From: an uncultured Aquimarina sp.
Lineage (GTDB): Bacteria > Bacteroidota > Bacteroidia > Flavobacteriales > Flavobacteriaceae
Reading direction: 5' to 3'
NCBI GenBank assembly: GCA_947496555.1
Contig: CANMDH010000044.1
Coordinates: 1 to 48,832 of the forward strand
Length of the DNA: 48,832 nt
A program made the position numbers and the translations under genes. Under the pieces are notes generated by a model. The model ran no database searches. It saw only the letters and a list, made by a program, of their open reading frames with translations, and was not told where the DNA came from. Positions 8,059 through 16,917 of this stretch are shown here, in pieces. Each line of letters begins with the position of its first letter. Positions within the stretch are counted from its first letter, which is position 1.

Positions 8059-8730
8059 ATGGATATTAATAATCAAAGAATCGATTGGAACTCACCCGAT
8101 GTTCTAATGCAGATTGCAAACAATATAGAGAGTCCTTTAACTTCGATAATCGAGGCAAATAACCAAAGGTTACAGCAATTAAAAAGCAAATCTTCCAAAG
8201 GAAAAAGTAAGGTGTCTGAAATTATTTTCTCCAATAGTCAGGAGATCGCCAGTTTAATCAAAGAGGTTGTGAAATTTGCCAAGTCAAAATCGGTAAGTGT
8301 TTCAGATAAGTCACAGCCATCTATATTTCAGATCTATAGTACAAATCCTACAGTACAATCTTTGTGTAAAAAGGAGATTGTACCAGAAAAAATATCAAAA
8401 ACTGAACAAAGTTGGCTTTTGGATTTTGAAAAGGAGGTTTTTAAGCAAATAAAGAACAGCCAATTAAACTTATATGATCTGTCTTACAATTTAGCTATTA
8501 GCGAAAGACAGTTACACCGAAAAATCAAAAACCTCCTCCACCTTACTCCCAATAAATACATTAGAATACTAAAACTACAAAAGGCGAAAGAGTTATTAGA
8601 CGATTATATGTATGATACCATCTCTGAAGTGTCGTATGCGGTAGGATACTATGACACGCATTATTTTTCAAAACTCTTTTATAAACAATATGGTAGCATG
8701 CCTAAAGAGCTTTTATCATTAAAAAGATAA
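8059..8730 (+). CDS. AraC-family regulator with HisKA-like N-terminus
   Basis: I start at the ATG at 8059 (MDINNQRIDW), not the in-frame TTG at 8020. The C-terminal 100 residues form an AraC HTH (NLYDLSYNLAISERQLHRKI and VGYYDTHYFSKLFYKQYGSM). The N-terminal section (MQIANNIESPLTSIIEANNQ, then helices to about residue 85) resembles the dimerisation helices of a histidine kinase, where the pattern SHELRTPLTSI carries the phospho-His. Here that His is gone, so it looks like a remnant used only for dimerisation, perhaps derived from a hybrid two-component protein. It sits between oxygenase copy 1 and the first precursor and is the best local candidate to bind the 21-bp-spaced boxes. That link is inference. 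Confidence 0.85.
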   Translation: MDINNQRIDWNSPDVLMQIANNIESPLTSIIEANNQRLQQLKSKSSKGKSKVSEIIFSNSQEIASLIKEVVKFAKSKSVSVSDKSQPSIFQIYSTNPTVQSLCKKEIVPEKISKTEQSWLLDFEKEVFKQIKNSQLNLYDLSYNLAISERQLHRKIKNLLHLTPNKYIRILKLQKAKELLDDYMYDTISEVSYAVGYYDTHYFSKLFYKQYGSMPKELLSLKR

Positions 8731-8879
8731 TTTGTGTAGACAACCAGGAATGACTATTCTTTTTTCTTTAAGTTAATCTGTTTTCATTTTGTGTACTTTT
8801 TAAAGAATTAATTTCCTGGTTTTATAGCACATTGGCCTATGCCAATGTGCTATTTTAAATTTTATCACTGTAGTATACT

Positions 8880-8936
8880 ATGTCATTTGTATCAGTCTTA
8901 TTGTCTGATTTATAATTCTTTTGAAAATTAATTTAG
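8880..8936 (+). promoter_or_regulatory. Regulon promoter of precursor 1
   Basis: Boxes ATGTCATTT (8880-8888) and TTGTCTGAT (8901-8909) start 21 bp apart. The -7-like element TAATTTAG starts at 8929, exactly 28 bp after the start of the second box. The same geometry recurs at other promoters of this locus. Confidence 0.65.
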
Positions 8937-8966
8937 CCTTATAAAAATTAATCAAAAACATCTCTT

Positions 8967-9305
8967 ATGGAAACTACAAAAGGGCAAGAATTGTTACAAA
9001 CACTTATTACAAAGGCTTGGGAAGATGAAACTTTTAAACAAGAATTGATTGCTTCACCAGAACAGGTTATTGAAAAAATAACTGGCAAAACATATCAAAA
9101 AAATAGTACTAAAAAAGTTTTTGTTGTGGATCAATCGAACCCGGACCATATCTATATCAATATTCCAGCAAAACCGAATTTTGATGACAAAGAATTAAAT
9201 GAGGGTCAATTGGAAGCCATAGCGGGAGGATCAGATCCTATGTCTTCAGTTCGTGACATTTTAGGCGATACAATAACCGATTGGCTGGTTGATGTATTTT
9301 ACTAA
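8967..9305 (+). CDS. NHLP-leader precursor peptide 1
   Basis: 112 residues. The leader of 88 residues is nitrile-hydratase-like (KAWEDETFKQELIASPEQVI and VVDQSNPDHIYINIPAKPN) and ends LEAIAGG. The 24-residue core begins SDPMSS and continues as an acidic amphipathic helix (VRDILGDTITDWLVDVFY). No Cys is present. The leader should be read by the NHLM C39 transporter at 14688, with cleavage after GG. First of a three-gene unit (54 nt to precursor 2). The core resembles phenol-soluble-modulin or delta-lysin type helices, which is a resemblance by eye only. Confidence 0.92.
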   Translation: METTKGQELLQTLITKAWEDETFKQELIASPEQVIEKITGKTYQKNSTKKVFVVDQSNPDHIYINIPAKPNFDDKELNEGQLEAIAGGSDPMSSVRDILGDTITDWLVDVFY

Positions 9306-9359
9306 TAGTCTCTTTTTGATAACCATTGAAGAACCATTAAAATATAAATCAATAAGCAT

Positions 9360-9662
9360 ATGAAACTTACAAAAGGACAAAATTTTATTAATTCCCTCGT
9401 CTTAAAAGCCTGGGAAGATGAAGATTTTAAAAAAAGACTAATCGCCAACCCTATAGAAGAAATCGAAAACCTAATTGGAAAACCACTACCAAAACACAAA
9501 AAAGTTTTTGTAGTCGACCAATCAAATCCTGATCATGTATATATCAATATCCCGGCAAAACTAGATTTGAATGATGTTGAATTGACAGAAGATCAATTAG
9601 AAGCTGTATCTGGGGGTAATATTATTGTTGATATAATAGGCTGGCTCGAAGACTTCCTTTAA
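9360..9662 (+). CDS. NHLP-leader precursor peptide 2
   Basis: 100 residues with the same leader type (KAWEDEDFKKRLIANPIEEI, VVDQSNPDHVYINIPAKLD), ending LEAVSGG. The core has only 14 residues, NIIVDIIGWLEDFL, one of the two shortest here with precursor 7: an acidic amphipathic helix with one Trp and no Cys, Ser or Thr, so lanthionine or thiazole chemistry is impossible on it. It is probably co-transcribed with precursors 1 and 3 (23 nt to the next start). Confidence 0.92.
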   Translation: MKLTKGQNFINSLVLKAWEDEDFKKRLIANPIEEIENLIGKPLPKHKKVFVVDQSNPDHVYINIPAKLDLNDVELTEDQLEAVSGGNIIVDIIGWLEDFL

Positions 9663-9685
9663 TAAACTTATTAAAACATTAAATT

Positions 9686-10024
9686 ATGAATATTTCAGAA
9701 CAACAGAAAAAAGGGCAAGAGTTACTACAAACTCTAATCACAAAAGCCTGGGAAGATGCAAATTTTAAAGAAAGATTAATCGCCAACCCAAAAGAAGAAA
9801 TTGAAAGAATTATTGGAAAATCATTATCAGATGATAAAGATGTTTTGGTAGTAGATCAATCCAATCCTGATCATGTTTATATCAATATCCCAGCAAAACC
9901 AGATTTTGATAATTTAGAATTGACTGAAGATCAATTGGAAGCAATAGCAGGAGGATCACAGGATCCTTTTTCTTGGGGTCTTGAAAATATTGGGTTGCCA
10001 ATCGCACGTTGGATTTTACAATAA
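9686..10024 (+). CDS. NHLP-leader precursor peptide 3
   Basis: 112 residues. The leader (KAWEDANFKERLIANPKEEI, VVDQSNPDHVYINIPAKPD) ends LEAIAGG. The 22-residue core starts SQDPFSW and ends GLPIARWILQ, amphipathic with two Trp. The N-terminus has a few extra residues (MNISEQQKKGQELL) compared with precursors 1, 4 and 5. Last gene of the unit; a strong terminator follows at 10064. Confidence 0.92.
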   Translation: MNISEQQKKGQELLQTLITKAWEDANFKERLIANPKEEIERIIGKSLSDDKDVLVVDQSNPDHVYINIPAKPDFDNLELTEDQLEAIAGGSQDPFSWGLENIGLPIARWILQ

Positions 10025-10063
10025 AAGATAAAGAAACGCAAGCCCTTACTGACTTTAAATAAC

Positions 10064-10102
10064 AAAAGAGGTTGTAGTATTATTTTATCTACAACCTCTT
10101 TT
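10064..10102 (+). terminator. Terminator after precursor 3
   Basis: AAAAGAGGTTGTAG pairs perfectly with CTACAACCTCTTTT (14 bp) across an 11-base loop. It ends the precursor 1-3 unit. Confidence 0.85.
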
Positions 10103-10148
10103 CAATAAAAATGGTTTATTTCCTATGAATTAATCATCAACTTTAGAA

Positions 10149-10205
10149 TTGACAATTCTAAAGTAATTGTTGTCCGTTTTATAGTCTTGTGCCAAAGTAA
10201 ATTAG
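10149..10205 (+). promoter_or_regulatory. Regulon promoter of precursor 4
   Basis: Boxes TTGACAATT (10149-10157) and TTGTCCGTT (10170-10178) start 21 bp apart. The -7-like TAAATTAG starts at 10198, 28 bp after the second box. The stretch AAGTAAATTAGCAACATAA is shared with the precursor 5 promoter. Confidence 0.7.
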
Positions 10206-10239
10206 CAACATAATAAATAATAATTTTAAAACTTTAATT

Positions 10240-10581
10240 ATGGAAACTACCAAAGGACAAGAATTACTACAAACACTTATTACCAAATCATGGGAAGATG
10301 AAAGCTTTAAAGAAAAGCTAATTGCTGACCCAAAAGAGGAAATTGAAAAAATCACCGGAAAATCTTTGTCTGGTGATAAGAAAATTTTTGCAGTTGATCA
10401 GTCAAATCCCGATCACGTTTATATCAACATCCCTGCAAAACCAGATCTTGAGGATGTAGAATTAACAGAGAATCAATTAGAAGCAGTAGCAGGAGGTAGT
10501 GATCCTTGGTATTACTATTTGGACCCTACATATACAGGTGAAAAGCTTGCGATATGGTTGATAGATCAAATGGTAGACTAA
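10240..10581 (+). CDS. NHLP-leader precursor peptide 4
   Basis: 113 residues. The leader (SWEDESFKEKLIADPKEEIE, VDQSNPDHVYINIPAKPDLE) ends LEAVAGG. The 27-residue core starts SDPWYYYLDPTYTG, unusually aromatic with two Asp-Pro steps, then EKLAIWLIDQMVD. No Cys. Single-gene unit with its own promoter and terminator. The first 13 residues match precursor 5 except for one Glu/Lys difference (METTKGQELLQTL here), pointing to recent duplication with fast core divergence. Confidence 0.92.
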   Translation: METTKGQELLQTLITKSWEDESFKEKLIADPKEEIEKITGKSLSGDKKIFAVDQSNPDHVYINIPAKPDLEDVELTENQLEAVAGGSDPWYYYLDPTYTGEKLAIWLIDQMVD

Positions 10582-10600
10582 AAATATTTGTTTGTTTTGA

Positions 10601-10631
10601 AAAAAGGAATCAAAAAGCTTGATTCCTTTTT
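10601..10631 (+). terminator. Terminator after precursor 4
   Basis: AAAAAGGAATCAA pairs with TTGATTCCTTTTT (13 bp) across a five-base loop, 19 bp past the stop codon. Confidence 0.85.
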
Positions 10632-10656
10632 CTTATTATGAAAACGAAAATCTGTC

Positions 10657-10713
10657 TTGTCAGTTCTACCATAATTGTTGTCAGTTTTACAATCTCATCC
10701 CGAAGTAAATTAG
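10657..10713 (+). promoter_or_regulatory. Regulon promoter of precursor 5
   Basis: TTGTCAGTT occurs perfectly at 10657-10665 and 10678-10686, 21 bp apart. TAAATTAG starts at 10706, 28 bp after the second box. This is one of two promoters with both boxes in the consensus form. Confidence 0.75.
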
Positions 10714-10748
10714 CAACATAAATAAATAATAATTTTAAAACTTCAATT

Positions 10749-11060
10749 ATGGAAACTACCAAAGGACAAAAATTACTACAAACACTTATTGCCAGATCAT
10801 GGGAAGATGAAAATTTCAAGCAAGAATTAATTGCCAATCCTGTTAGTGTAATAGAAAAAATTACAGGAAAATCTATATCCAATGACAAGAAAGTTTTTGT
10901 AATTGATCAATCAAATTCTGATCATGTTTATATCAATATTCCAGCAAAATCTAATCTAGATGATTTAGAATTGACTGAAGATCAATTGGAGGCAGTAGCT
11001 GGAGGTGGACCTATTACAGAATTTGCAATGGCTCTTGAAATGTTACTAGGTATTTTCTAA
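10749..11060 (+). CDS. NHLP-leader precursor peptide 5
   Basis: 103 residues. The leader (SWEDENFKQELIANPVSVIE, IDQSNSDHVYINIPAKSNLD) ends LEAVAGG. The 17-residue core is GPITEFAMALEMLLGIF, a short acidic amphipathic helix with two Met, no Cys and no Trp. Single-gene unit with its own regulon promoter and terminator, just before the export operon. Confidence 0.92.
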   Translation: METTKGQKLLQTLIARSWEDENFKQELIANPVSVIEKITGKSISNDKKVFVIDQSNSDHVYINIPAKSNLDDLELTEDQLEAVAGGGPITEFAMALEMLLGIF

Positions 11061-11124
11061 AAATCTTTTAAGCCTTTGGAATGTTCTCGCGGCTTAACTA
11101 AGCAAGCCTTATTGATTATAGGTG

Positions 11125-11168
11125 AAAATAAAACAGGTCATTAGATTACTAATCACCTGTTTTATTTT
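11125..11168 (+). terminator. Terminator after precursor 5
   Basis: AAAATAAAACAGGT pairs with ACCTGTTTTATTTT (14 bp) across a 16-base loop. It separates the precursor genes from the export operon. Confidence 0.85.
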
Positions 11169-11177
11169 TCTTTACAA

Positions 11178-11234
11178 TTGTCAGTTCTACAAGAGTTGTT
11201 GTCAGTTTTACATTCTTATCTCACTATACCTTAG
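11178..11234 (+). promoter_or_regulatory. Regulon promoter of the export operon
   Basis: TTGTCAGTT occurs perfectly at 11178-11186 and 11199-11207, 21 bp apart. The -7-like TACCTTAG starts at 11227, 28 bp after the second box. Export machinery and precursors thus share the control element. Confidence 0.75.
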
Positions 11235-11285
11235 CAGTATAAAGAAAAAAGAAATACACCTATTATTTTTTAAAAAGATAACAAT

Positions 11286-11798
11286 ATGAAAAAATCACTT
11301 TTTTTATTAGGCCATTTAACCGACATGGATATAGAATGGATGATCCATAATGGTAACAAAAAGAATTTAACAGCTCATCAAGAATTGATTGGCAAAGGTT
11401 GGAACATTCATAATATTTATATTGTTCTTTCGGGACAACTTTCTATATGGGACGATGATCGCAAAGTAGCTTTATTAGGTCCAGGGGAAATCGTAGGAGA
11501 AATGTCTTTTCTTGAATCACGTCCTCCTTCAGTATCAGTAGCAGCTGCAGAGCCTAGTGTAGTCTATAGCATTTCAAAAGAACTAATGAATGAAAAACTA
11601 GAGAATGATCTAGAATTCAGATCTAATTTTTACTATTCCTTAGCGCTGTTTCTTTCCAATAGGCTACGTACCACCACCAATAAATTAGGATATGGATCTC
11701 CCGAAGATGCAGACATCATCGATGACAAAGTGCTTGAAGGCGTTGCACAAGCTGGGGCCAGGTTTAATCAAATCTTAAACAAATTTTCTGAAGTATAA
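11286..11798 (+). CDS. Cyclic-nucleotide-binding domain protein
   Basis: 170 residues with one CNB domain (about 15-125). The beta-barrel segment IYIVLSGQLSIWDDD and the phosphate-binding cassette GPGEIVGEMSFLESRPPSVS are clear, including the Gly-Glu pair and the Arg that contacts the cyclic phosphate in CRP/PKA. There is no HTH; the C-terminal 45 residues look helical. It is therefore not a CRP-type transcription factor but probably a small cNMP sensor that acts on a partner. It opens the export operon, four bases before the TolC gene. Two adenylate cyclases are encoded in the same locus, so control of export by cAMP is a plausible inference. Confidence 0.85.
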   Translation: MKKSLFLLGHLTDMDIEWMIHNGNKKNLTAHQELIGKGWNIHNIYIVLSGQLSIWDDDRKVALLGPGEIVGEMSFLESRPPSVSVAAAEPSVVYSISKELMNEKLENDLEFRSNFYYSLALFLSNRLRTTTNKLGYGSPEDADIIDDKVLEGVAQAGARFNQILNKFSEV

Positions 11799-11802
11799 TA
11801 CC

Positions 11803-13389
11803 ATGACAATACGTTTAAGAACCATATTGTATGCCACTTTATTTGTTTGCGCTACCTCTATTTTTGGGCAAACCGATATTACCTGTGATCTGGTAGAAAT
11901 TTCAAAGCTCACTTTTGATAAAAGTCCAATCATACAAAGAAATAGTCTGCAAATTGATAATGCCAACGGTGGTTTTCAACAACAACGTGGGGTTTTTGAC
12001 TATCAATTCTCATCTGGATTATCATATTACACCAATAGACTTAATCTCTTTGAGCTGGATACCAGAAATGCAGCTGTCGAACAAGGTTTTGTAAGAGCAA
12101 ATAATGCAGGTTTTTCTGTTGGGTTACAAAAAAGATTCCGTACGGGATTAAGTGCTAATGTAAACGTAGATTATGCACAACTATCGGATAACCTTTTCAT
12201 AAATAGATTTGGCCAAAATGTTGGTGATTTTGTTGCAGACCATACTATTTCATCTACATTCTCCCTCACGCAACCTTTATTAAGAGGCAGAGGAAAAAGA
12301 ATAGCAACCGCTACAGAGAATGCTTCTTCATTGCAAGTAGAAAGTGCAGAGAGTAATTTTGAATTTACATCTTCTTTTGAGCTATTACAAGTAGGGATTG
12401 CTTATTGGCAATATTTAACGGCCTATAGAAATCTGGAGATTTTTACTCAAAATGAAAACAGAGTAAGCAATGTATTAAAAATTACTGAAGAATTGGTAAA
12501 AGCCGACAAAAAACCTGCCGGAGATTTAGTGCAAATCAAGGCGGATTTGGCAAATCAAGAAAGGCAAACAAAAGTGGCCGAACAAAATCTGTATAATACA
12601 CGTCTTAATCTTGGAAGATCAATCGGATTAAATGAAACTGAAAGTAAACGATTGGGGTTACCAGAAAGCGAATTTCCGGTCATTGGGATATCTGGATTTG
12701 ATGATCAAATAGATGCTAAAACAATGATCAAACTGGCCAACGAAAACCGGAAAGATTTAACAGCATCCCAAAAAACTCAAGAAGCTCTTAAACTTCAATT
12801 AGATCTTACCAACAATAATCGAAAACCACAATTAGATCTTACGGGTTTTGTTTCTTATGCTGGCGAGAATATGGGCAATGGATTGGACCCTGCTTTATCG
12901 GCAATAAGCAACAAAGAAGGGAGAAATTATACCATAGGTGCCAGACTAAACCTTACTTTTCCTTTTAGCAATAATGTAGCGAGAGGTGCTTATGTACAAA
13001 ATAAAGCTGCATTTACAGACCAAGAGATTGCGTACAATGATCTTCAGCGAAATATCGATTTAAACGTAAACATCGCTCTTAACAACCTTAAAAACAGTGT
13101 ACTTGTATTAAAAAAAGCACAAGAAACGCTCGAATACTATCAGGAGGTATTTAAGAATGAGCAGTTAAAGTTTCAAAATGGATTAACCACACTATTAAAT
13201 CTAATCCTTTTCCAGGAACGTTTAACATTTGCACAACTTGATTATTTACAAGCACAACAGCTATTTGCGGTATCCATTATTAATCTTAGATACGAAACCG
13301 GAACATTGATTTCTGTAGAAGACAACAAAATAATCGCTTCTGCAATAACCAAAGATCTGTTCTATACCATACCAAATTTTAAAAATTAA
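11803..13389 (+). CDS. TolC-like outer-membrane efflux channel
   Basis: 528 residues. A signal peptide (MTIRLRTILYATLFVCATSI, FGQ) is followed by two repeated helical-hairpin and beta modules typical of TolC/OEP proteins, e.g. QPLLRGRGKRIA in the first half and GRNYTIGARLNLTFPFSNN in the second, with long coiled-coil Gln/Asn-rich helices. It would give the outer-membrane exit for the NHLM transporter. It lies between the CNB protein and the HlyD adaptor, completing a type I-like tripartite exporter. Confidence 0.9.
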   Translation: MTIRLRTILYATLFVCATSIFGQTDITCDLVEISKLTFDKSPIIQRNSLQIDNANGGFQQQRGVFDYQFSSGLSYYTNRLNLFELDTRNAAVEQGFVRANNAGFSVGLQKRFRTGLSANVNVDYAQLSDNLFINRFGQNVGDFVADHTISSTFSLTQPLLRGRGKRIATATENASSLQVESAESNFEFTSSFELLQVGIAYWQYLTAYRNLEIFTQNENRVSNVLKITEELVKADKKPAGDLVQIKADLANQERQTKVAEQNLYNTRLNLGRSIGLNETESKRLGLPESEFPVIGISGFDDQIDAKTMIKLANENRKDLTASQKTQEALKLQLDLTNNNRKPQLDLTGFVSYAGENMGNGLDPALSAISNKEGRNYTIGARLNLTFPFSNNVARGAYVQNKAAFTDQEIAYNDLQRNIDLNVNIALNNLKNSVLVLKKAQETLEYYQEVFKNEQLKFQNGLTTLLNLILFQERLTFAQLDYLQAQQLFAVSIINLRYETGTLISVEDNKIIASAITKDLFYTIPNFKN

Positions 13390-13407
13390 CGACAAAAACA
13401 TATTATC

Positions 13408-14670
13408 ATGGCAGCAGAGTTCTTTAGAAAATCGGCATTAGAAAAACTTTCGACTCCAGAAAAATTAGACCAATTAATCAAAATTACGAGTCCAAAAGCC
13501 TGGATAGCTATCGGTACCATAGCCATTATTTTGGCCACTGGTATAGGATGGGCCTTTATGGGAAGGGTAAAAACCAAACTTAATGTTACTGGCGTACTGC
13601 TTGGAGGAGAAATTCACGAAGTAGTTTCTACTTCACAAGGACAACTTGTTGATTTAAAAGTGGCCATTGGCGGAGCTGTTGAAGAAGGCGATATTATTGC
13701 CGTAATCGAACAACCAGATCTGGCGCAGCAACTGGAAGAAATCGAAGCTTCTTTGAAAGAAAGAGAATACGAACTACAACAGCTACTTTCTTATGGTAAT
13801 CAGGATACAAGGATTCAAAGTGAGTTAATTCAACAACAACGTACCAGCATTAATTCACAAATAGAAGCGAATAAAAAAAGCTTGGATTTTTTAAGAAATC
13901 AACTAAAAAGTGAAAACATTTTATTAGAACAAGGACTTATTACAAAGTCTCAAGTGGTGAATACCGAACAACAAATAGAGAGCACCAAAAATGCGATTGA
14001 AAACCTTAAGGCACAAAAGGTACAGACATCAAGCCAAAAACTTAATCTTGGTTTTGACCTAAAACAAAAAATCGATCTTAAAAAACAACGCATTGCTGAG
14101 GCTAAAAGAAAGCAAGACCATCTACTGGAACGCTATGATATACAAACTAATATCAGAAGCCCATACAACGGTCAGGTGGTAGAATTACTAACCGATTCTG
14201 GAATTATGGTTGGTCAGGGAACGCCATTATTCAAACTAAAAAACCAGAACCAAATAGCTGGGGACAAATTGCGCGGAGTTCTTTATATCCCTTCTCAAGA
14301 TGGAAAAAAAATCAAGGAGGGTATGGAAGCTCTAGTGGTGCCATCAACAGTGCAACCTCAGGAATATGGCTTTATGAAAGGTAAGGTAACCTACGTTTCA
14401 GATTTTCCGGTTACTCAAAAAGGAATGATGACTTCGGTAAAGAATGATCAATTGGTTCAAGGCCTTTTGTCTATGGGTGCACCTTTTGAAGTATATGTAG
14501 AATTCGAAAAAGACACTACATCGTATAGTGGTTTTAAATGGACCTCGGCCAAAGGACCGGATGTCGTAATCAATGAGGGTACCTCTTGTTTTGGGAAAAT
14601 TACGGTAAAAACAGAACCTCCTGCTGCCATTGTGGTTCCTGCACTAAAAAAGTTCTTTGATCTATACTAA
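13408..14670 (+). CDS. HlyD-family adaptor (NHLM secretion protein)
   Basis: 420 residues with a short cytoplasmic start, one TM helix at about 30-52 (AWIAIGTIAIILATGIGWAF), a biotinyl-lipoyl-like half (STSQGQLVDLKVAIGGAVEE), a coiled coil of about 120 residues rich in Gln/Lys, then the second lipoyl half (IRSPYNGQVVELLTDSGIMV) and beta-barrel domains. This is the inner-membrane to outer-membrane link of peptide exporters and fits the NHLM secretion protein family. It is translated 18 nt after the TolC gene and 17 nt before the peptidase transporter. Confidence 0.92.
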   Translation: MAAEFFRKSALEKLSTPEKLDQLIKITSPKAWIAIGTIAIILATGIGWAFMGRVKTKLNVTGVLLGGEIHEVVSTSQGQLVDLKVAIGGAVEEGDIIAVIEQPDLAQQLEEIEASLKEREYELQQLLSYGNQDTRIQSELIQQQRTSINSQIEANKKSLDFLRNQLKSENILLEQGLITKSQVVNTEQQIESTKNAIENLKAQKVQTSSQKLNLGFDLKQKIDLKKQRIAEAKRKQDHLLERYDIQTNIRSPYNGQVVELLTDSGIMVGQGTPLFKLKNQNQIAGDKLRGVLYIPSQDGKKIKEGMEALVVPSTVQPQEYGFMKGKVTYVSDFPVTQKGMMTSVKNDQLVQGLLSMGAPFEVYVEFEKDTTSYSGFKWTSAKGPDVVINEGTSCFGKITVKTEPPAAIVVPALKKFFDLY

Positions 14671-14687
14671 CCAAAAGGAAATCAGAA

Positions 14688-16904
14688 ATGAGTACGAAAA
14701 CAAACACAATAGAAAAACCAGCCAGACCGGTTAAAACTCCTACCGTTTTACAAATGGAAAGTGTAGAATGTGGGGCAGCGGCACTTAGCATTATCCTGGG
14801 GTACCATGGTAGGTTTGTTCCTCTTGAAAAATTAAGGATCGCCTGTGGTGTTTCTCGCGATGGATTAAAAGCTACAAATATCCTAAAGGCCGCCAGGGAA
14901 TTTGGATTAAAGGCTAAAGGATTTGCAAAATCCATTGAAAAATTAAAGCAACTGCAAATGCCAGCCATCATATTCTGGAACTTCAATCATTTTCTGGTAT
15001 TAGAAGGTTTTAAAAAAGATAAGGTTTATTTGAGTGATCCGGCTCAAGGGCGATATACCGTGAGTCTTCAGGAATTTGATGATGCTTTTACCGGTGTTGT
15101 GCTAACTTTTGAGCCGGACGAAACCTTTGAAAAGGCCAACGAAAAACAAGGCCTTTTATCTTCATTGGGTTCTCGTATTTCTAATTCAAAAATGAGTGTT
15201 ACCTATATTGTTTTGGCGAGCTTGTTTTTGGTAATACCAGGATTAATCATTCCATCATTTACGAAGGTATTTATTGACAAATATTTGGTGAATGGTATTT
15301 CGGGTTTTGTAATGCCACTGTTACTAGTCATGGGTGGAATTTTATTGGTTAACTCCGGCCTGGTATATCTTCAGCAATATTATCTGTTACGCCTCGAAAC
15401 TAAACTGGCATTGACCACTTCAAGTAAGTTTCTATGGCATGTATTTCATTTACCCATTGCCTTTTTTACGCAGCGATACAGTGGAGAAGTAGGTAACAGA
15501 GTAACCCTTAATGACAAAGTCGCCAGGTTACTAAGTGGAGATTTGGCAAATGCAGCTCTCAACGTGATAGTTGTTCTATTCTATGCATTATTAATGTTCT
15601 CTTATGACATCACACTTACCATTATCGGTATTGTAATGGCAGGCCTTAATATTTTGGCATTACAACTTGTATCTCGCGCCCGAAAAGACGGAAACAGACG
15701 TATGATTAATGAAAGCGGAAAATTATTAGGAACCACTACTTCGGGGATTAGTATGATAGAGACTTTAAAAGCGTCAGGTAGAGAGAATGATTTCTTCACC
15801 ACCTGGACAGGATATCTTGCCAAAACAGCCAACGCACAGCAAGAATTAGTATTACTCACCACCAAGCTTAATATCATTCCACCATTATTAATGTCTCTTA
15901 CCACAACCATAATCATGGCTTTTGGAGCTATGCGTGTTATGGATGGTCATATGACCTTGGGAATGCTGGTGGCATTCTTATATCTCATGAATAATTTTAT
16001 GAAACCTGTAAATCAACTAGTATCAGTAGGAAGCATTCTTCAGGAGACAGAAGGAGACATGAGTCGTATTGATGATGTAATGAATTATGAGACATCTGAA
16101 GAGTTTAAAGAGCAAGAACCTGATAATGAAACACCAAATAATCCCAAAAATAATATTGATAACAAAAAACCTTTGGTGGGTAAGCTCACCGGGCATTTTG
16201 AGATGAAAAATATAACCTTTGGTTATAACACCACCATGCCTGCATTAATTGAAGATTTTAATCTAAAATTAAAGCCAGGTAGCCGAGTGGCTCTTGTGGG
16301 TGGTTCTGGTAGCGGTAAATCTACCATAGCCAAACTTGCTTCAGGGCTTTACCAACCTTGGGAAGGTGAAGTCTTATTTGATAATCATTTAAGAGAAGAA
16401 ATCCCTAGACACATCCTTACAGAATCAGTAGCAGTAATCGATCAAGAGGTGTTGATGTTTAAAGGATCGATTAACGACAATATTTCCTTTTGGGACCATC
16501 GAATAAAAGAAAATCATATTGTTCAATCTGCAAAGGATGCAGCCATTCATGATGTAATTGCCTCTAGAGTGGATGCTTATGACAGCGAAGTGATGGAAAG
16601 AGGTTCAAATTTTAGTGGTGGGCAACGTCAACGCCTTGAGATCGCTCGTGCTTTGGCACTAAATCCTTCAATCCTTGTTATGGATGAAGCTACCAGTGCA
16701 CTGGATCCAAAATCCGAAAAAGAAGTCATGGATAATATCAAAAAACGAGGATGCACCTGTTTAATTGTGGCTCATAGACTTAGTACTATTCTTGATTGTG
16801 ATGAAATCATAGTAATGCAATTCGGAAAAATCGTGGAACGAGGAACCCACAAAGAATTATTAGAGTTAGACGGAGTATACTCCAAATTAATTGACGCAAA
16901 ATAA
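14688..16904 (+). CDS. NHLM-type ABC transporter with C39 peptidase
   Basis: 738 residues. The C39 peptidase domain (1-145) keeps its catalytic set: oxyanion Gln22 and Cys28 (LQMESVECGAAAL), His101 (FWNFNHFLVLEG) and Asp117 (YLSDPAQG). A six-helix ABC exporter domain (about 160-460) and an ATPase follow, with Walker A GGSGSGKST near 537, signature FSGGQRQRLEIA and Walker B ILVMDEATSALD. It should cut NHLP leaders after Gly-Gly and export the cores. A second ABC protein follows immediately, so a heterodimer is expected, as in known NHLM pairs. Confidence 0.95.
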   Translation: MSTKTNTIEKPARPVKTPTVLQMESVECGAAALSIILGYHGRFVPLEKLRIACGVSRDGLKATNILKAAREFGLKAKGFAKSIEKLKQLQMPAIIFWNFNHFLVLEGFKKDKVYLSDPAQGRYTVSLQEFDDAFTGVVLTFEPDETFEKANEKQGLLSSLGSRISNSKMSVTYIVLASLFLVIPGLIIPSFTKVFIDKYLVNGISGFVMPLLLVMGGILLVNSGLVYLQQYYLLRLETKLALTTSSKFLWHVFHLPIAFFTQRYSGEVGNRVTLNDKVARLLSGDLANAALNVIVVLFYALLMFSYDITLTIIGIVMAGLNILALQLVSRARKDGNRRMINESGKLLGTTTSGISMIETLKASGRENDFFTTWTGYLAKTANAQQELVLLTTKLNIIPPLLMSLTTTIIMAFGAMRVMDGHMTLGMLVAFLYLMNNFMKPVNQLVSVGSILQETEGDMSRIDDVMNYETSEEFKEQEPDNETPNNPKNNIDNKKPLVGKLTGHFEMKNITFGYNTTMPALIEDFNLKLKPGSRVALVGGSGSGKSTIAKLASGLYQPWEGEVLFDNHLREEIPRHILTESVAVIDQEVLMFKGSINDNISFWDHRIKENHIVQSAKDAAIHDVIASRVDAYDSEVMERGSNFSGGQRQRLEIARALALNPSILVMDEATSALDPKSEKEVMDNIKKRGCTCLIVAHRLSTILDCDEIIVMQFGKIVERGTHKELLELDGVYSKLIDAK

Positions 16905-16917
16905 AAATTAGAGACGC

